From positions 8,767,081 through 8,831,080 of the forward strand of contig PTFA01000011.1 of NCBI GenBank assembly GCA_003342895.1: 64,000 nucleotides of DNA, given 5' to 3'. The position numbers and the translations under genes were made by a program. The DNA comes from Casuarius casuarius. Lineage: Eukaryota; Chordata; Aves; Casuariiformes; Casuariidae. Positions 47,750 to 61,022 of this stretch are shown here, piece by piece. The notes under the pieces were generated by a model, which was not told the origin of the DNA, ran no database searches, and saw only the letters and a list, made by a program, of their open reading frames with translations. Position 1 is the first letter of the stretch; every line of letters starts with the position of its first letter.

Positions 47750-48160
47750 ATTGCTACTTGGAAAGGTTTTGGTAGGGCTTGATCCATCCTATTGGTTGCT
47801 CTGCCTTTGATTTTCCAAGACCTCTGTTGCAAATCAAATGTCTGAAATACCAGTTGCAAAACTTGTTATTTGTAAAGCTAGGGATGCCTCCTCCATCCAA
47901 ACGTCTGAATCCACTTTCAAAAATCCTGTCGTCTGCTGTGACGTACGTGACACTCGGCCATTGCAGCTGATGGGCAGAAAGGGCCTGTCGTGTCTTAAAT
48001 GAAACTTTTACATGAAGGGATCCAAAATCTTTGAAGAGGCTGCGAATATTAGCCAGTACATGAAAGCAAGCACAGCTGCAATCAGGAATAGCAACTGGAA
48101 AACAACAGAAGCACAGAATAAGAACACACCACATAGACCTTCTCTTTCTCTTCTGTGGCC
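47750..48160 (-). other. Exon-like or conserved block with hydrophobic frame
   Basis: CpGs are unusually well kept (AACGTCTG, CTGTCGTC, TGACGTACGTGACACTCGG, TGCGAATATT) in an AT-rich setting. On the minus strand a pyrimidine tract ending TTGTTTTCCAG (48094-48084 or so) could be a splice acceptor, followed by a frame reading LLFLIAAVLAFMYWLIFAA, a plausible single membrane-spanning segment, then SSKILDPFM and a stop. A possible donor GTAAAAG overlaps that stop. Alternatively a different minus frame stays open from 48134 to 47754 (126 codons). Neither peptide is recognised. It could be an exon of an unknown gene, a decayed retrogene, or a CRE-containing (TGACGT) regulatory element. Confidence 0.25.
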
Positions 48161-51100
48161 CTCCCCTGCTACTCTGCCCCTTGGACCTTGCTTCCCCCAG
48201 CCTCCCCCTGTATTTAGTGCTGCCTCTTCTCAGAAATTCACTCCAAAGGTTTCTGGTTTTATTTTTCTTGGCAATGATATTTCAAATGACAAGTTTTCTC
48301 ACCTTATTTTGGACTAGGTGCTTCTTTTCCCTGTAAATTATATAGTCAGTCATGTTGTACTGTATGACCTTCAGCTACCTCAATGTTTTAATGTTTTACC
48401 ATTCCTACCGCAGTCACTCTGTGCTATAATAAAAAGCCACAAGTTGCAAGGCAGTTGAGAACAGCGTGCCTTCCGTATTTTGTTAAATTCATTACTGAAT
48501 TAATAATTCAATTTAGGAAGCACATCTGTTGGGGACCCTGACTTTTTGGCTTTTTATTTCCTTTCTTTTGTGATAACACTGTCTATTGTTATTAAAATGT
48601 TTATGGGCCTAATTTTCAATGAAACTTCTCAGCCAAAGCTTCAATAGGCCAGTGATGAATAGGTCTGAAAATCAGGCTATTTATGGGCAGTTCTGCTGAG
48701 CTTCTGTAAAAGACTTTTTCATGTCTTCTGTATCCAGTCTTCCAGAATTGCTTAAGAAACAGATTTTGCTGAAATAATAAACAAGTATTCAAAATCCAGT
48801 ATGATTTCTATAATTTAAAGATACATAGGGATGTGTGGTTTTTTGCTGGTCAGTTTATTCCTACTATGTGGAAAACAGTGATAAACCAATTGCTTTCCCC
48901 ACTTTCAACGAACACTTTCATTTTATGGCTGCTGAGTATTGCACCAGTGTTTTTGTTGCACTCTTCCTAATGACGCTTTGGTTGTTTTCCTGACCACCAG
49001 CATTTAATTTATTACTAGGATGTATATGTACATGAATAATTCAGAATTTCTTTCCTAGATATTAATTTGCACATTTAATTTCATTTGCTGTTGTGTTGTA
49101 TGAGTTTTATAGTTTCTGATAGGCTCTTTCCTCAACTCACCACACTGCTAGCAGGAAATAATTGGTGTGGGAAAGGACTTGTGTGCGTGGATTATGGTGT
49201 GAAGGGACTTAATTCATTAGCTTTGCAAAAGAGCCAGCCTTGACTTGGTGTAGGTTTGCCGCAGTTCAGTCAGTGATACCGAATCTTTATGGATGGCCCA
49301 GCACATCACAAAAATGCCTTCTTTTTTTTTCGTGTGAGTGGATCCTCAACCTTCCTGGGTACAGACTTGCTAGACTTCACAGTTTAATTCTTCAAATGTA
49401 CACTAAACTTTTAGAGCCTTGTTTTTTTAATAAAAAAACAAAGGTACTATTTTCTCTGTGCATCTCTGCATTTTTTATTACAAGATAGTGCAGTGTCAGA
49501 TTGAAACAGATTTTTTGTAGTCTTGCATAATGGCATTGCCTTAAATTTTCTCTAAAGCTTTTATTACATGATACATTTTCAAATTAAAAGTATATATCCT
49601 GCCTGAATTAAGTATTCAACATTTACTTTGCATTGTATGAAAAATTTAGATGGCAGCCTAATATAAAATATTGGTAATTTGTCACTAACAGACTAAAAAA
49701 AGGAAAGTGAGAAGTGGCTTGTGTGGTTAATAAAAAATTATCAAGACACTTTTAAAGTAATTGTTTCATAAAACTACCCCAAGGGAAAGTTCTGCAGAAC
49801 ACTTCTGCAGAAACATTTTTAATCAAAGAAGTATTTTTTCAGTTTAGGTTTGCCAAATGATTCACATAGTACTCTTTTCCCTTTGTGCTTCAGCCCAAAG
49901 CTTAAGAGTTATGAATGTAAATAAATACAAATCAATAAGAGCTCTGTTTTTATTATTTCACTGGGAATTTCTGTACAATTTGAGAGCAACTTGCTGCAAG
50001 TTCAGCAGACGATTAAGTTTAACCTTGATCTTAAGCCAGCTAGATTGGCTTACGTTCTATCAGCAGGGGATTTAAATTTACTCGGACACATTTTAATTGG
50101 CATTTATGCAACATGTATTCACAGATGCTGAATTCATTGAGAAATCCTGAGTGCCATCTGTTTAACTAGGTTTGCTCTCTATTAAAATACATAATAAAAT
50201 AAGGCCAGATCCTTCTGGCTTTCTCATATATTTATCTTTCAGAATATGATATTTTCAGTTAGCACATTAATAATGTGTTACTTTGTGCTAGATATTAATT
50301 TCTGAGTTCAATTAAAAATAACCTTATTTATTTGCTCTTTTTCATGGCTGTTTCTTCAGAAAACATATTAATCAAAGATTTCGGGTCTAGCTTTTACATC
50401 TGACATAAAATGTCTTTAAAAGTACTGAGTGGTTCTTTTAACATTTGCTGACATGGGTGCTGCTAATATTCACTCATATGGAAAAATAATTAAAGTTACT
50501 AAGTACATCCATTCCATTTCTGAAGGGTTTGGCTGCCTTTAAAAATGTAACTTGTTATGGATTGAGTGCGTTGCCTAAAATAAAGATATGTATGAATTCT
50601 AGATATTTTTTATTTTATGATAGGTAATACATGCAAGTAAGTTATATTTCTTCTGAAGCAAAAGAGACAAAAGATATTGTGATCAAGTATCTGGACAGTA
50701 TGGGAATATATGTATCTGTGCAAAAGCATTTGTTCTGTTATAATTTTAACCATTTGTAATTCTTAATATGCGAAATGTAAAAAATTCCTTGAACATATAA
50801 GTGGACAAAGCTGTTCTGAATCCCTGGTATCTCACATGGAGCTGGATCTTCTTATTGCATACCAGGCCTTTAAGACTTTGAGTTGAATTGTTGCATTCTG
50901 AATAAGATTTTACTTGGACCCTGGTGTGTAATTACAGGTAGCATAAAACATGCCTCCTTGTAACTAAGGTAATTGTACCTCCCTACACTTATGTAAGAAA
51001 TGAATATGAGAATACAGCTCCCATCCTGGAAACATTATGGTTGTCAGTGTTATTTAGGGTGCTGTTTGTGAACTGAACACCATATTGTGTTTGTATTTTA

Positions 51101-51797
51101 GCAAGACTGAAGACTGTTTTACTGCTTTCGGCATTTATGGGGAAAACCGACAGGTCTCGCACTGATTCAAAAAAACTTTTGAGCATGTCCTAAACAAATT
51201 GTTGCTCTGCAAAGTGCATTGGGACATGCTTAAATACTTTTCCAACTTGGATTCCAGTGCTTATATTTTACTTTCACATTGATGGAAATCTTGGAACTGA
51301 TTTGAGATACAAATTTTCACAGTGAAGAGTAGGAGGTTCCTCTTCTTTACTTTAAAATTTCTAGTTGTCTCCAAATTAGTTACCTTTTGTGTTCATTCTT
51401 GCAATACGAGCAATGTGATAAGAATTTGACAAATTGCTGATTAGATTGGATCTTCTACTTCTGCGCATATAACTCTCTTCATAAATTTTTTAGGACTGTG
51501 GATTGTTTTGCAGGCAATATAATTGCAATATGCAAATGCCACTTGTTTTAGAGAATCCAAGTCTAGCAATAGCTTTAATGTATTTAACTATATATGCGTG
51601 TATTACTGCTAAAAAAGGAGTCCACAAAAATAAAGAAACTTATCTGAAAATCTATCAGTGGAAGAGGTATAAGTTACAGCAAATTCCTGTGGTATGGAAA
51701 ATAACTTCCTAGAGGTCAGAGAGTTTGTAAGTAATCTAACATGAGAAAGCTTTTTGGTTCTCCAGTTTTTGGCTTCCAAAAATGTTATCACTAAATT
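48161..51797. other. Gene-free AT-rich stretch with an ancient repeat trace
   Basis: At about 48605-48690 the words GGGCCTAATTTTCA and CTGAAAATCAGGCTATTTAT match an ancient sauropsid interspersed repeat ('GGGCCTGATTTTCA', 'CTGAAAATCAGGCCATTTAT'). The block 50080-50350 is discussed as a possible conserved element. No exon is recognised. Confidence 0.5.
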
Positions 51798-51976
51798 TTT
51801 AAAACATATATCCTAAATTTCTAGGTGGATAGACAGTGTCAAATATGAATATTTAATGTAAAATAATCAAGTAGCTGCCTACTTTTTGCCACGAACTTGT
51901 AAAAGATATTTAAAATATATGGCCTAGGTTTCTAGGTAGGTAAACAGTCTTAAATATGAATGTTTAATGAAAAATA
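51798..51976 (+). repeat. Tandem duplication with a 111-base period
   Basis: A 68-base segment at 51798-51865 recurs at 51909-51976, with every shared word offset by exactly 111 (TCTAGGT, AGACAGT/AAACAGT, AAATATGAAT, TTTAATGTAAAATA/TTTAATGAAAAATA). About four fifths of the bases agree, so the duplication is not recent. A weaker similarity of what follows the second copy to the 43-base spacer suggests that the unit is the full 111 bases. Confidence 0.85.
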
Positions 51977-53431
51977 TGACATTGCTAACTTTTGTTTTTT
52001 CAATGAAATTTTCTTCTCAATTTCTTACTTGCGTTTCCATATCTTTCTACTTCATCTGAAATGGAGTTGTAGACTAGTTTGAACTTGTAGTGTAGCAAAA
52101 TGTAAAATATGTAGAGGATGAAGAGATTTGAAATGTAAAATAAATAGGACTTAACATGGTGAAAGCCATATAGTAACATCTAGCTGTGAAATCAGATACC
52201 TTCTTCATATTTCTATTCACTGATTATCTTTTATTTCTCCTAAGATTTCCTTCTCAGGATAGGAAGGCTGATACTTGAATGTAATTGTTAAGGTTATAAA
52301 GATAATTTATGAAAGCCTCCTGTTTCACCTGTGCAAGATGCTCACCTTTGATAGTGCGTTTGCACTGTTCTCTATGTAAAGCCTGTTACAACAATGCTTC
52401 AGCTTTCATCATTTCTCTATGGTGGGTTATATTGAAATAATAGTAATTCCCTTGCATACGGTGCAATTAGCCTTGCTAGATGATACTGGATATAGAGATT
52501 CAGTTTCAAAGGAAAGGTTAAGACACCATGAATATCTTTTTCCTTTGAAGTAAGCTGTTGAGACTTCATCCGGGGAAGAAAGGGTATGGGCTTCTGGGGC
52601 AATGGGGACTAAAAGAAGAATGCACATCTCAAATACTGGCAATTTAGGTTATTTCAATTTCAATGTGCTATCAAACATTGAAGCTTCAAAGAGCTGAAGA
52701 GCTAATCAGATAGGTGTTGATGGATCTAGCACATTTGGTGTCCAATCACAGCAGTGAAAATATCCCAATCCCCTCTGAAAAAAAAATCATATAATATATT
52801 CATGTGTGTAATATGATTTCCTTAATATGTATTTCTTTACTTGTTACCAACATTGCCAAGCTAAGTATGTTCCCACTTGGAGAGTATCTTTTTAATTACC
52901 ATATGTTTTTTCCTTACCTTTTATTATTCTCTCTGAATTGGTGGTTGTGTGTGCTTCAAATGGTATGTAGATTAATTTCATTTCTGGAAGTCTTAAATTA
53001 TTTATGCTGTTTGGGAATAATGTGCATTTCCATTGTTTACAGCTCTGGTGTTTCTGATTATGTAGCATCAGTCTTGTTTTGCTGCAAGTGTCCTCTGTTG
53101 TTTAACTCTCTGGATAGTTTGATAATGGCCTGTATCCAAATGATGTATGTATAAATCCTAGTTGTTTCTGTGAATGCTAATAGAATTTAGATTTTTGTTG
53201 TTTTTAAGATGAATGCTTTTAGAGTTACCACTTTGCTCTCTAAAAAATTTTCCTCTGAAAGAAGATCACACAGTTGTGTCTGTTATACAGTTTTATATTT
53301 TAAAATAATAAGGAATACCTCAGTATTATTCACAGTTATAGTGAAAACAAAAGTTTGGCAAAAAGTGATGGGAATAAATGATAATAGAACGGCTTACTTC
53401 TGTTTATTGGTTGAAGCACTTACATACATCC

Positions 53432-53449
53432 TTTTTTTTTTTTTTTTTT
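53432..53449. repeat. T18 homopolymer
   Basis: Eighteen consecutive T; no recognisable retroposon is attached on the minus strand. Confidence 0.9.
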
Positions 53450-54282
53450 GGCTTAGTATTACATTCTTAAGCTTTCCAGTTTTAGACCAGGTGGGTTGAT
53501 TCACCTGATTTGTGAATATATGATAATATGATTGATTTCTATGTCTTTAGTAAGAACAGAACAGATATGCCAGAAAAAAAATGTGCAAAAATATCTGAAC
53601 ATTTAGCTTTAGTGCTCACCTGTTCTGCATTTTCCATTCTATGTAGTACACTATGCTTTTCAGTTCTCAGACAAGCATCTCATCACTATAAAGGGAAAAA
53701 GAAACATGACAAAGAAAACTGTGTAATTACATGCTCCTTACAGTCCGTGTAAACATTAGGACTGTCTACTTAGAAGCCTTTGCTACATGAAGTAAGGGTA
53801 GGGCCTCAGCCTGAAAGTTCAGAAAATATTCTGAGTAATCACTTGTCATTGTAAGGCACTGAAAGACGCCAATCAACGTCACTCAAGCACTCCAACAACA
53901 ACAGGCACTTTCTGTAGCAACAAGAATTTCTCCTTTTGTTTTAGATTCTCTTATGTAAAGGAACATTATGACTTTCAAGCTTTTTATTTGCTTTCTTGTG
54001 TTTAGCTGTCTTTCCTGACAAAAGAAGGCTTGTGTCATCAGTCTGGTAGCCCTCTTCCTCCCAGTTGGTTTTGAACTCACTGGGCCAAAATCTATCAAAT
54101 GAATGCATCCGCTGAAGGAAAAGCTGTAATATGAACTTAAAACTTGTCTGTCCTGTTTGGCCTCCTGGCTGGGCAAACAGCACATAAATATTGACAAGAG
54201 GCCTGCGATTCCTCTGATCCCCTAGTAATTTAGTGGCCACGTGGGAGGAGAGGCATGGTGTTGCTGAAGGGAGTGGTGGACA

Positions 54283-54301
54283 GGCCGGGGCGGGGGGGGG
54301 G
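54283..54301 (+). repeat. G-rich tract
   Basis: GGCCGGGGCGGGGGGGGGG: a G4 run followed after one C by G10. It sits in a GGGAGG-rich neighbourhood (54241-54335) and could form a G-quadruplex on the plus strand. Confidence 0.85.
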
Positions 54302-57300
54302 CTGAAAGAAGTGGAAGGAGGAAGGACTGAGATTGTTAGAGTAGATATGAAGAAGGAGATACAGGAAGAAAATCTTTAGGATACCAGGCTTTGTGAGTTC
54401 TCCTGTATATGTGCTATGTTGATAGCAAGTGGTTGCAAGTAGTGTAGCCTAGCTGAGGTGTATTTATAGAGTGAAACAGCTGGGGCTGAGAGCCGGTGTC
54501 TACACTGTGCATGCTTCATGGGGAGTGACTTTGGACTCTAATTTGGTCTGCTGACTGAACATCCCTTGGCAACTGGTGTTCATCTTTTGGTCTAGCTGCA
54601 TCCAGAAAAGAAAAAAATCAGCTTTTGCATTCCAAGCCTACTCCCCAGTATGAATCAAAGCAAGGGGAGAATTGCTTCAGAAGTACCTTCCTGATCCAAA
54701 CTAAAAGTACTGATATAAGCGCATCCGTAGAGGGAGTTCCATTTGGCTTTTGCATTTTATTTTTGCTCTGTTTTGTGAGCAAACTGGAAAGCAGTTGAAG
54801 TTAACCTTCCTTTGCTTTTATTATATCTTGTATATTTACTGGAGGTCAGCCCCCATAACTGTGCAAACCTAATAAATGAATAGAAATTCTGACCTGCTTG
54901 ATACAGTTTCTGTGCAGAAACAAACTAGATAGGTTAAGAAAGCAGAAGCTGGAATTCTTATTGATTGAAGACTGCTGAAGCCAATGTTGTTATTAGCCAG
55001 CACTAAGAAAAATGAGAAATAGGGACATAACCTCCACAATGCCATTCAAAAGTAAGTTTCAACATGCCTGCCAATGGAAGTAAGCATCACTGAACCAGCT
55101 GAAACTTTTGATTACTAGAAAATTTTATGATAGCCAAATATTTTCTCAGTATGCTGGAAAAACAAGTGTAAGGATTTTGGTAACCCAGAGAATTTTTTTG
55201 TTTGTTTTTATTTTTTTCCCCTCCACTCTGTTTTTCTATGTGATTTATTAGAAGATACCCATAGCTCTTATCTTAAAAAATTACTGACTTTATCATCCTG
55301 TTTACCAAAATTAGTCCCGAAGTATTTTTTTTTAAACTGTCCTAAAAATGTATATATCTGTGACTTTTATTATTGTGCATCTATTGATAATCTAGACTGA
55401 GCCTCATTCTGCTTTTCAGGACTGCTTTGCAGTATCTTTTGTGCTTTAATATACAGAAAAAACCAATGCACTGCACTAACTGACTTGAAAACATGATCAT
55501 ATTTGGAGTTCATAGGTAAGCATAAATAAGAGAATCCCACTCAGGGTCTCACATGGTATTTGCTTTTCTTTTTTCTTTTTTCTCTCCATAGTGATTCTTA
55601 ATGGAAGCATAAGACTCTGGTGGTTTACCAGGAAATTAACCTATATGGGCTGCTTAGGACGGATAGGGAGTGAATTACAGGGCTGGTAGGCCTTTGTAGC
55701 GTGGCACCACACACCTCAGGGTGTAATGACAAGGGAAATTGAACCTAAATACTTCTGCTAATTGTATCCCAGCTCACACTTTATCAGAAGAAGGTATCAC
55801 CTCTTGAATTTTGTCCAGATTTTCCCTACTTGGGGTTAGAAATAGCAAAAATCCAACAATCAGTAAATAAAAATGTGTGTTATGATTTGTTTATTGCAGT
55901 TGTTTCCTGGGTAGTTTTTAAGGAGTTGCACTGTACTGCAGTGTCTTAGAGATTTTAAAGTAAAGGTTAACTGCCTTGCTTCTTTCAGACTTCAATAGCC
56001 ATTTCTGTTATGTTGTTTTGGTTTGTCTTGAATGCATTTATAAGTTCTCATTCAAACAGACTAAACAAATGTTATGATCAACCGCTTTGACTTGGTGGTG
56101 AGTGCAGGTGTAGCATTTTGTATTGCAGGCCGCAAAGTCCATAGCAATCCGTTGCGCCTCACGGCATTATTAAGTTAGACAGCAATGCATGCCAGCTTCT
56201 CTTCTTTTGTAACTGTTATTAAAGATGTTATCTTTAGCCACAATACTGAAGTTATGCAACCTAATGTTCTGTATGTATTAAAATATTAATGAAAACACAG
56301 GGTTGAAAACAATGAGTGTGACCCAATATAAAAGGAAGCATTTAATCAAAATTAAAATCTTCAGTAATGAAATCCCTCTGTCTTTATGTGCACTCATGTT
56401 CAGGCTGAGCATCCCCCTCTGTTTCCCTTCGTTAATTCTGAATCAGACTTCTGGCTGCTGTTTTACCACATGGGGCGATCCAAAACTTCATGTGCTCTTT
56501 CCTGCCGGCACTAAGGCATACTCTGAGAACAGGCAATGTCTCTCTGATTTTTACTCAGTAGCATTTATTGCACATTAAAAACTAACATATTGATCAATTG
56601 GCATGTTGCCTTTGAATATCACATAGGGATTGAAGCCAGAATAAGAGTCCAAATGCAGAAGTATTTTTCTGCATGGTTATATTGTCTTTTGCCATTTGCT
56701 GTAGCAGATATATCTCTAAGAGCTGCAATTCAGAATTCAGGCTTCATGGGTTTGGTAATGTCTATTCTTTTACAATACCATTTTTCATTTTTTTAGCTAT
56801 TAGCTTTGCTTTTTGCTGTAGTACTTTGGATAGATTTTGCAGCAGTCGAAGCCTTCAGAACATTAAGGCTAAACAAAGAGCTAACATTGTACATCAGCAT
56901 AACATCTGTCTAGAGATTTTTTACCTTTTGAACAATAAAACAGTGAGTATATCATATTGAGCCATGTTTCTTTACATTGAGGAAGGAGTATGATTCATAT
57001 CTTAGAATATGTCCAAAATAGAGCAAACATTTGCCTGTACTATGTGGGATCTGTCTCAAAACAGTCAATTGAATTAGGTGAAGACTGTCTCTAGGACAAT
57101 TATTCTGCTCTTTGTTGACCTCTATATAAGGCCGTCTGCTATTTTTTTCTGAGCTGATTTCCTAGAATGTTTTCTAAAGCCAGCAAAATTAAGGAAATAG
57201 TAAGTTGAAAAGTATATGATATTTGGTGTAAAAGAAATTTTGAAAAAGTTTATCTGTTCTTACTGTGACAGTCTGTTGTCAATTTACATCTTAAATGATT

Positions 57301-60300
57301 TAGAAGGTAGAGAAACATTATTACCACAAGAATGATATATATTCATGCAGTTGGAATTACAGAGTATAACTAAAAGTCTACTATCTCACTAAAGCATATT
57401 CCTCCTGTAGAATAGTCCAGAGAGGTGAGAGAAGAGTTTGGAGCTGTGTGGTTAATAGTTCCCTTCAGCAGAATAAAATTGCATATGAAGAATCTAACAG
57501 TCCAGCAATATTTTTGAGCCGTGTGGTTTTGCCATAGTGTTTAGTGCCAACAAATCCTGCATCTTCTTTGCAGCTCTGTTATTGTTCTGAATTAGCCACT
57601 TAACCATATGAAATGTCTGTGCCTTGCACCTTCTAACTGATGATGTTTCAGACTTGACCTCGGATGTAATGGTGGAATAATATTTTCCAGAATATTAAAG
57701 CAGTAGTGGCTTAGCCGTTTGATTGCGGTAATGGTAGTGTATATTCTCTGATTTAAACACGTCCCATTTTTCAACCACTTTAATAGCATAATGGAGATTT
57801 TTTCATGGAAATAGAGTCCTTTCAGAAGACTCTTGAGTGTAGTGGTACAGTTATGACACTAAAATTTGTATGCTAAGCAAAGGACATGGCTAAAATGGTT
57901 GCCTGGTGGCAGGAGCTTAGCAGAACAGAAGGGTAGTGCATCTGCAGATTTAGAGTTGTGCACAGTGCATAAACCTTGTCACTCCCAGGTGGGCGAATGC
58001 TTAACCATGGGATTGTCACATGCTTGTTTATTTCTTTAAAAACATCTTCTGCGATACATTTTAGGTTTCCTCAGAATTAAAGAATGAGTATGAGTAATTG
58101 CACAAGCACAGGCCATTTAAATCTTGCCTATACTTCAGAAACACTACTGCTATAGTTTCATTGGCAAGTCTGTGGAATAGCTACATCTCCTTTTTTAACA
58201 AGGTAAATTAGGACAAATAAGGTTCCTTCAGGTCTCACCTACAGTGGAGGATTTTCCAGCTTAGCAGCTCTGGGAAGAGAGTCAATTTGTCAAATCTCAA
58301 GCCAACACAGCCATGACAGCAACACCTTTTCAATCAATTCCAATCGGGCTCAATTTGCCAGTGCCCTATATCAGAGTTTTAGGTTTTCATTAAAAATTGG
58401 CTAAGTCTTTGCTTCTGTCCTTGTAGCTGAATTCCTTTCTTTCTTTTTTCTCCCTTGAATGCTAAGTGGCAAAAGCAGCTAAGGACACTGGCATTTCTGG
58501 GTGGGGTCAAGTTTTCTTTCTTTAGAGAGGAAACTATGCTGCTTTTGCAGCAAGGTTTGTGAAGTAGTCAAGGCAGACACTGGCATTTTGGTAATGTGTC
58601 TTCTCGCCTGTTCTTTCTCTTCTTTTGGTCCCTTATATCGCTTTTGTTTTTCCAGTTATCTCTTTATCCTTTAATTTGGAAGGCCAAAACAAGGTTTTGC
58701 TCCAACATCTTAAACTGATTCTTCTTCTCCATTATCTTCTGCTTTGAGGGAAGGTTAGTGCAGCTAACAGTTCACTTCAAACTCAGCATTGGGACCCGGA
58801 CTGGCAGTGTACAAAAAAAGTGCTTTGTTTTTAGAATACACCCAAATCCTTGGTTTTGAAAATGAAGACACTTCTTTGTCTAGGGAAGACTGATTTGTGG
58901 ATCTCCCAGAGCCATAGCTCTTCTGTGAACTGTCTAAAAGCCATTGATTTGTGTCCATAATTTTTGAAATCTGCTGCGTTCAGTGACACTGAAAGTATTG
59001 TTTCTCATGGAACATGATTCAGATAACCCAAGAACTTTAAAATGAAATGTACAATAAAAAAAAGAAAGAAACTAACTGTAGGTATTTAGAAAAAGTGAAG
59101 GCAAGCTGTTTCTTCACATCTGTACTAATGAATTTACTCTCATAGGAGACAGATTCTGAATTACGGGTAGTAAATGCCTTGTCCTAGATCATAATATGTG
59201 GAAGATGTTGGGAGGGATCCCATTTTGTAACACAGTCAATCAAGTTAATAATTAGGTCCATTTTCCTTATCTATTTTCAATTTTCGATCAACCTAAGGGA
59301 TATTCTCAGTCACATGCCTGAGGCATCGCACATACTTCAGGGTTTAATTAGGGTTCCCAGTGTGCCAGTGTGTTCTCTTAGGCCTGTCAGTTACCTTTCT
59401 CACAGGAGCTAATACTGCTTTTATATGACTTCTCAGATTTGGTCATTTAATTGATTCCCAGTTCATCATCTGGTTCATTTACACTTTCCTTTTCACGCAT
59501 GGAAATATTGTTATGGGATGACATCTGTCTTTCCCCAAACATGCCTGCCCCTAAAAGTCTAGGTCTTCAACTGATGAAACAAAATCAGACTGACCGTGCA
59601 TGGTTTCTAAACATTTTCTATAATTATCATCTAGAACTTGCAGCTAATGGTTTTTACAGAAGTCTTTTTTGGAGCCTGCTTCTTAAGCATATTTCTTTCT
59701 ATGAACGATTGTGTCTCAACACCACTTACAAATAATGAATGATGGGATAAATATATTTATTTTAACATCTATATGTGCATTCAGTATGTTTATTGCCAAA
59801 TACCTCAGCATTTAATTGCTTTTGCAATGTAGCGTATTGCTTGATTTAGTACTTTATTTGTCATCAGTGCCTTTTAAAAGATGTGATGCAGCAGGTGCCG
59901 CATTCCTTGATTTTTTTCAACATTAATAGAACAGAAACGTACAGGTGTTATATTCACTAACATGCATTGCTAAATATAATAGGGAATGACACTTTTTCCA
60001 GAGGAGGTAACTATTAACCTTCAGTAGGTATTAATATACCAATTTAGTGGTGCTGTATAAAAAACAATCAATGAAAAACGTTGCTCTTCGGAGAAAGTAC
60101 ATTTTAAAGCAAGTTAAAGGTTACAGTAATTGAGGCAGTACATTTTGTTAATGTTTTAAAAGTGTGATCTAACTTCATAAGCCAGTGAGGCTGCTGCTGT
60201 TTCATACATCCAGTGCCTATATTTAACTTTTATTTCAACTGGGTCTTGAGTGTATCTCTGTTAATGGTCGCTGAAACAAGGCTGTGTTTCCTAGTTCTTT

Positions 60301-60885
60301 TGTCCACCAGTGCTCTTTGCTGGTGTTACCTGCTAGGCAGTACTAATAATGTTAATACTAAGTTACATAACTTTGTAAAGTGTACTTTCATGAACTTAAT
60401 ACCCATCCTTGACACCTTTAATCTATTAGCAGTCTTACAGAAGCATGTGGTACCAGATTCAGTAAAATATTTATTGAGTCTGCACATTAAATGAAAATAG
60501 GCAGTTTTCCATTGCTTTAAATGCTGTTCGGCTGTGGTAGGGAACAGGAATACAAGTTTTCTGAACTTCTTTTCCCAGAATTATTTAAAGCATTCTGTGT
60601 GTACCATTCGCTCTTTAATTCAATTTTATTATCAGAAATTTCAATTACTGGTAGTACTCATTTGTCTGATTTATCTTTCTTTGTACTGCATGATACAGCT
60701 CTGAGTTACAAGGTTCTGTTTCCTGCTTTACTGAGAGCTGAAATATAATTGTTAGTTTTTAAACAGAAAACTAACCAAACATTTTCTCACATTTCGTGTA
60801 TTTTGTGGGATAAAAACAGCTGAATTGTGTTTGGTGGACTTCTATAATATAACGCCAACAGATTAGTACAAGTAAACATCTAAAG

Positions 60886-61022
60886 GCTAGTGATTTTGGA
60901 TACCTCAATTTAGAATTTTTCTGAGTCCCGTTTAAGGATTTTGATTAAAAAAGAAATTAATCCGTTCTTTGGAAAACTGGTCCCATTTAATGTGCTTTAA
61001 ATTTGAGGTACCCAAAATTAGC
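60886..61022. repeat. Palindromic ancient repeat (terminal inverted arms)
   Basis: The left arm at 60886-60912 contains TTTTGGATACCTCAATTTA; the right arm at 60998-61022 contains TAAATTTGAGGTACCCAAAA. They are reverse complements with few mismatches, around an 85-base centre. The wording 'TTTTGGGTACCTCAATTT' recalls ancient sauropsid interspersed repeats, probably remnants of a short non-autonomous DNA transposon. The inverted arms are seen directly; the transposon origin is inference. Confidence 0.65.

Larger units (their letters stand above)
51977..60885. other. Long gene-free AT-rich stretch
   Basis: No exon or RNA gene is recognised. It contains a T18 run at 53432-53449, a G-rich tract at 54283-54301 and scattered short random frames. 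A minus-strand 64-codon frame at 58764-58958 has soluble-protein-like composition but no other support. Confidence 0.5.

Noticed and set aside
53432..53449. T18 as the poly(A) tail of a minus-strand retrogene
   Set aside because: The sequence to the right does not read as any known gene on the minus strand.
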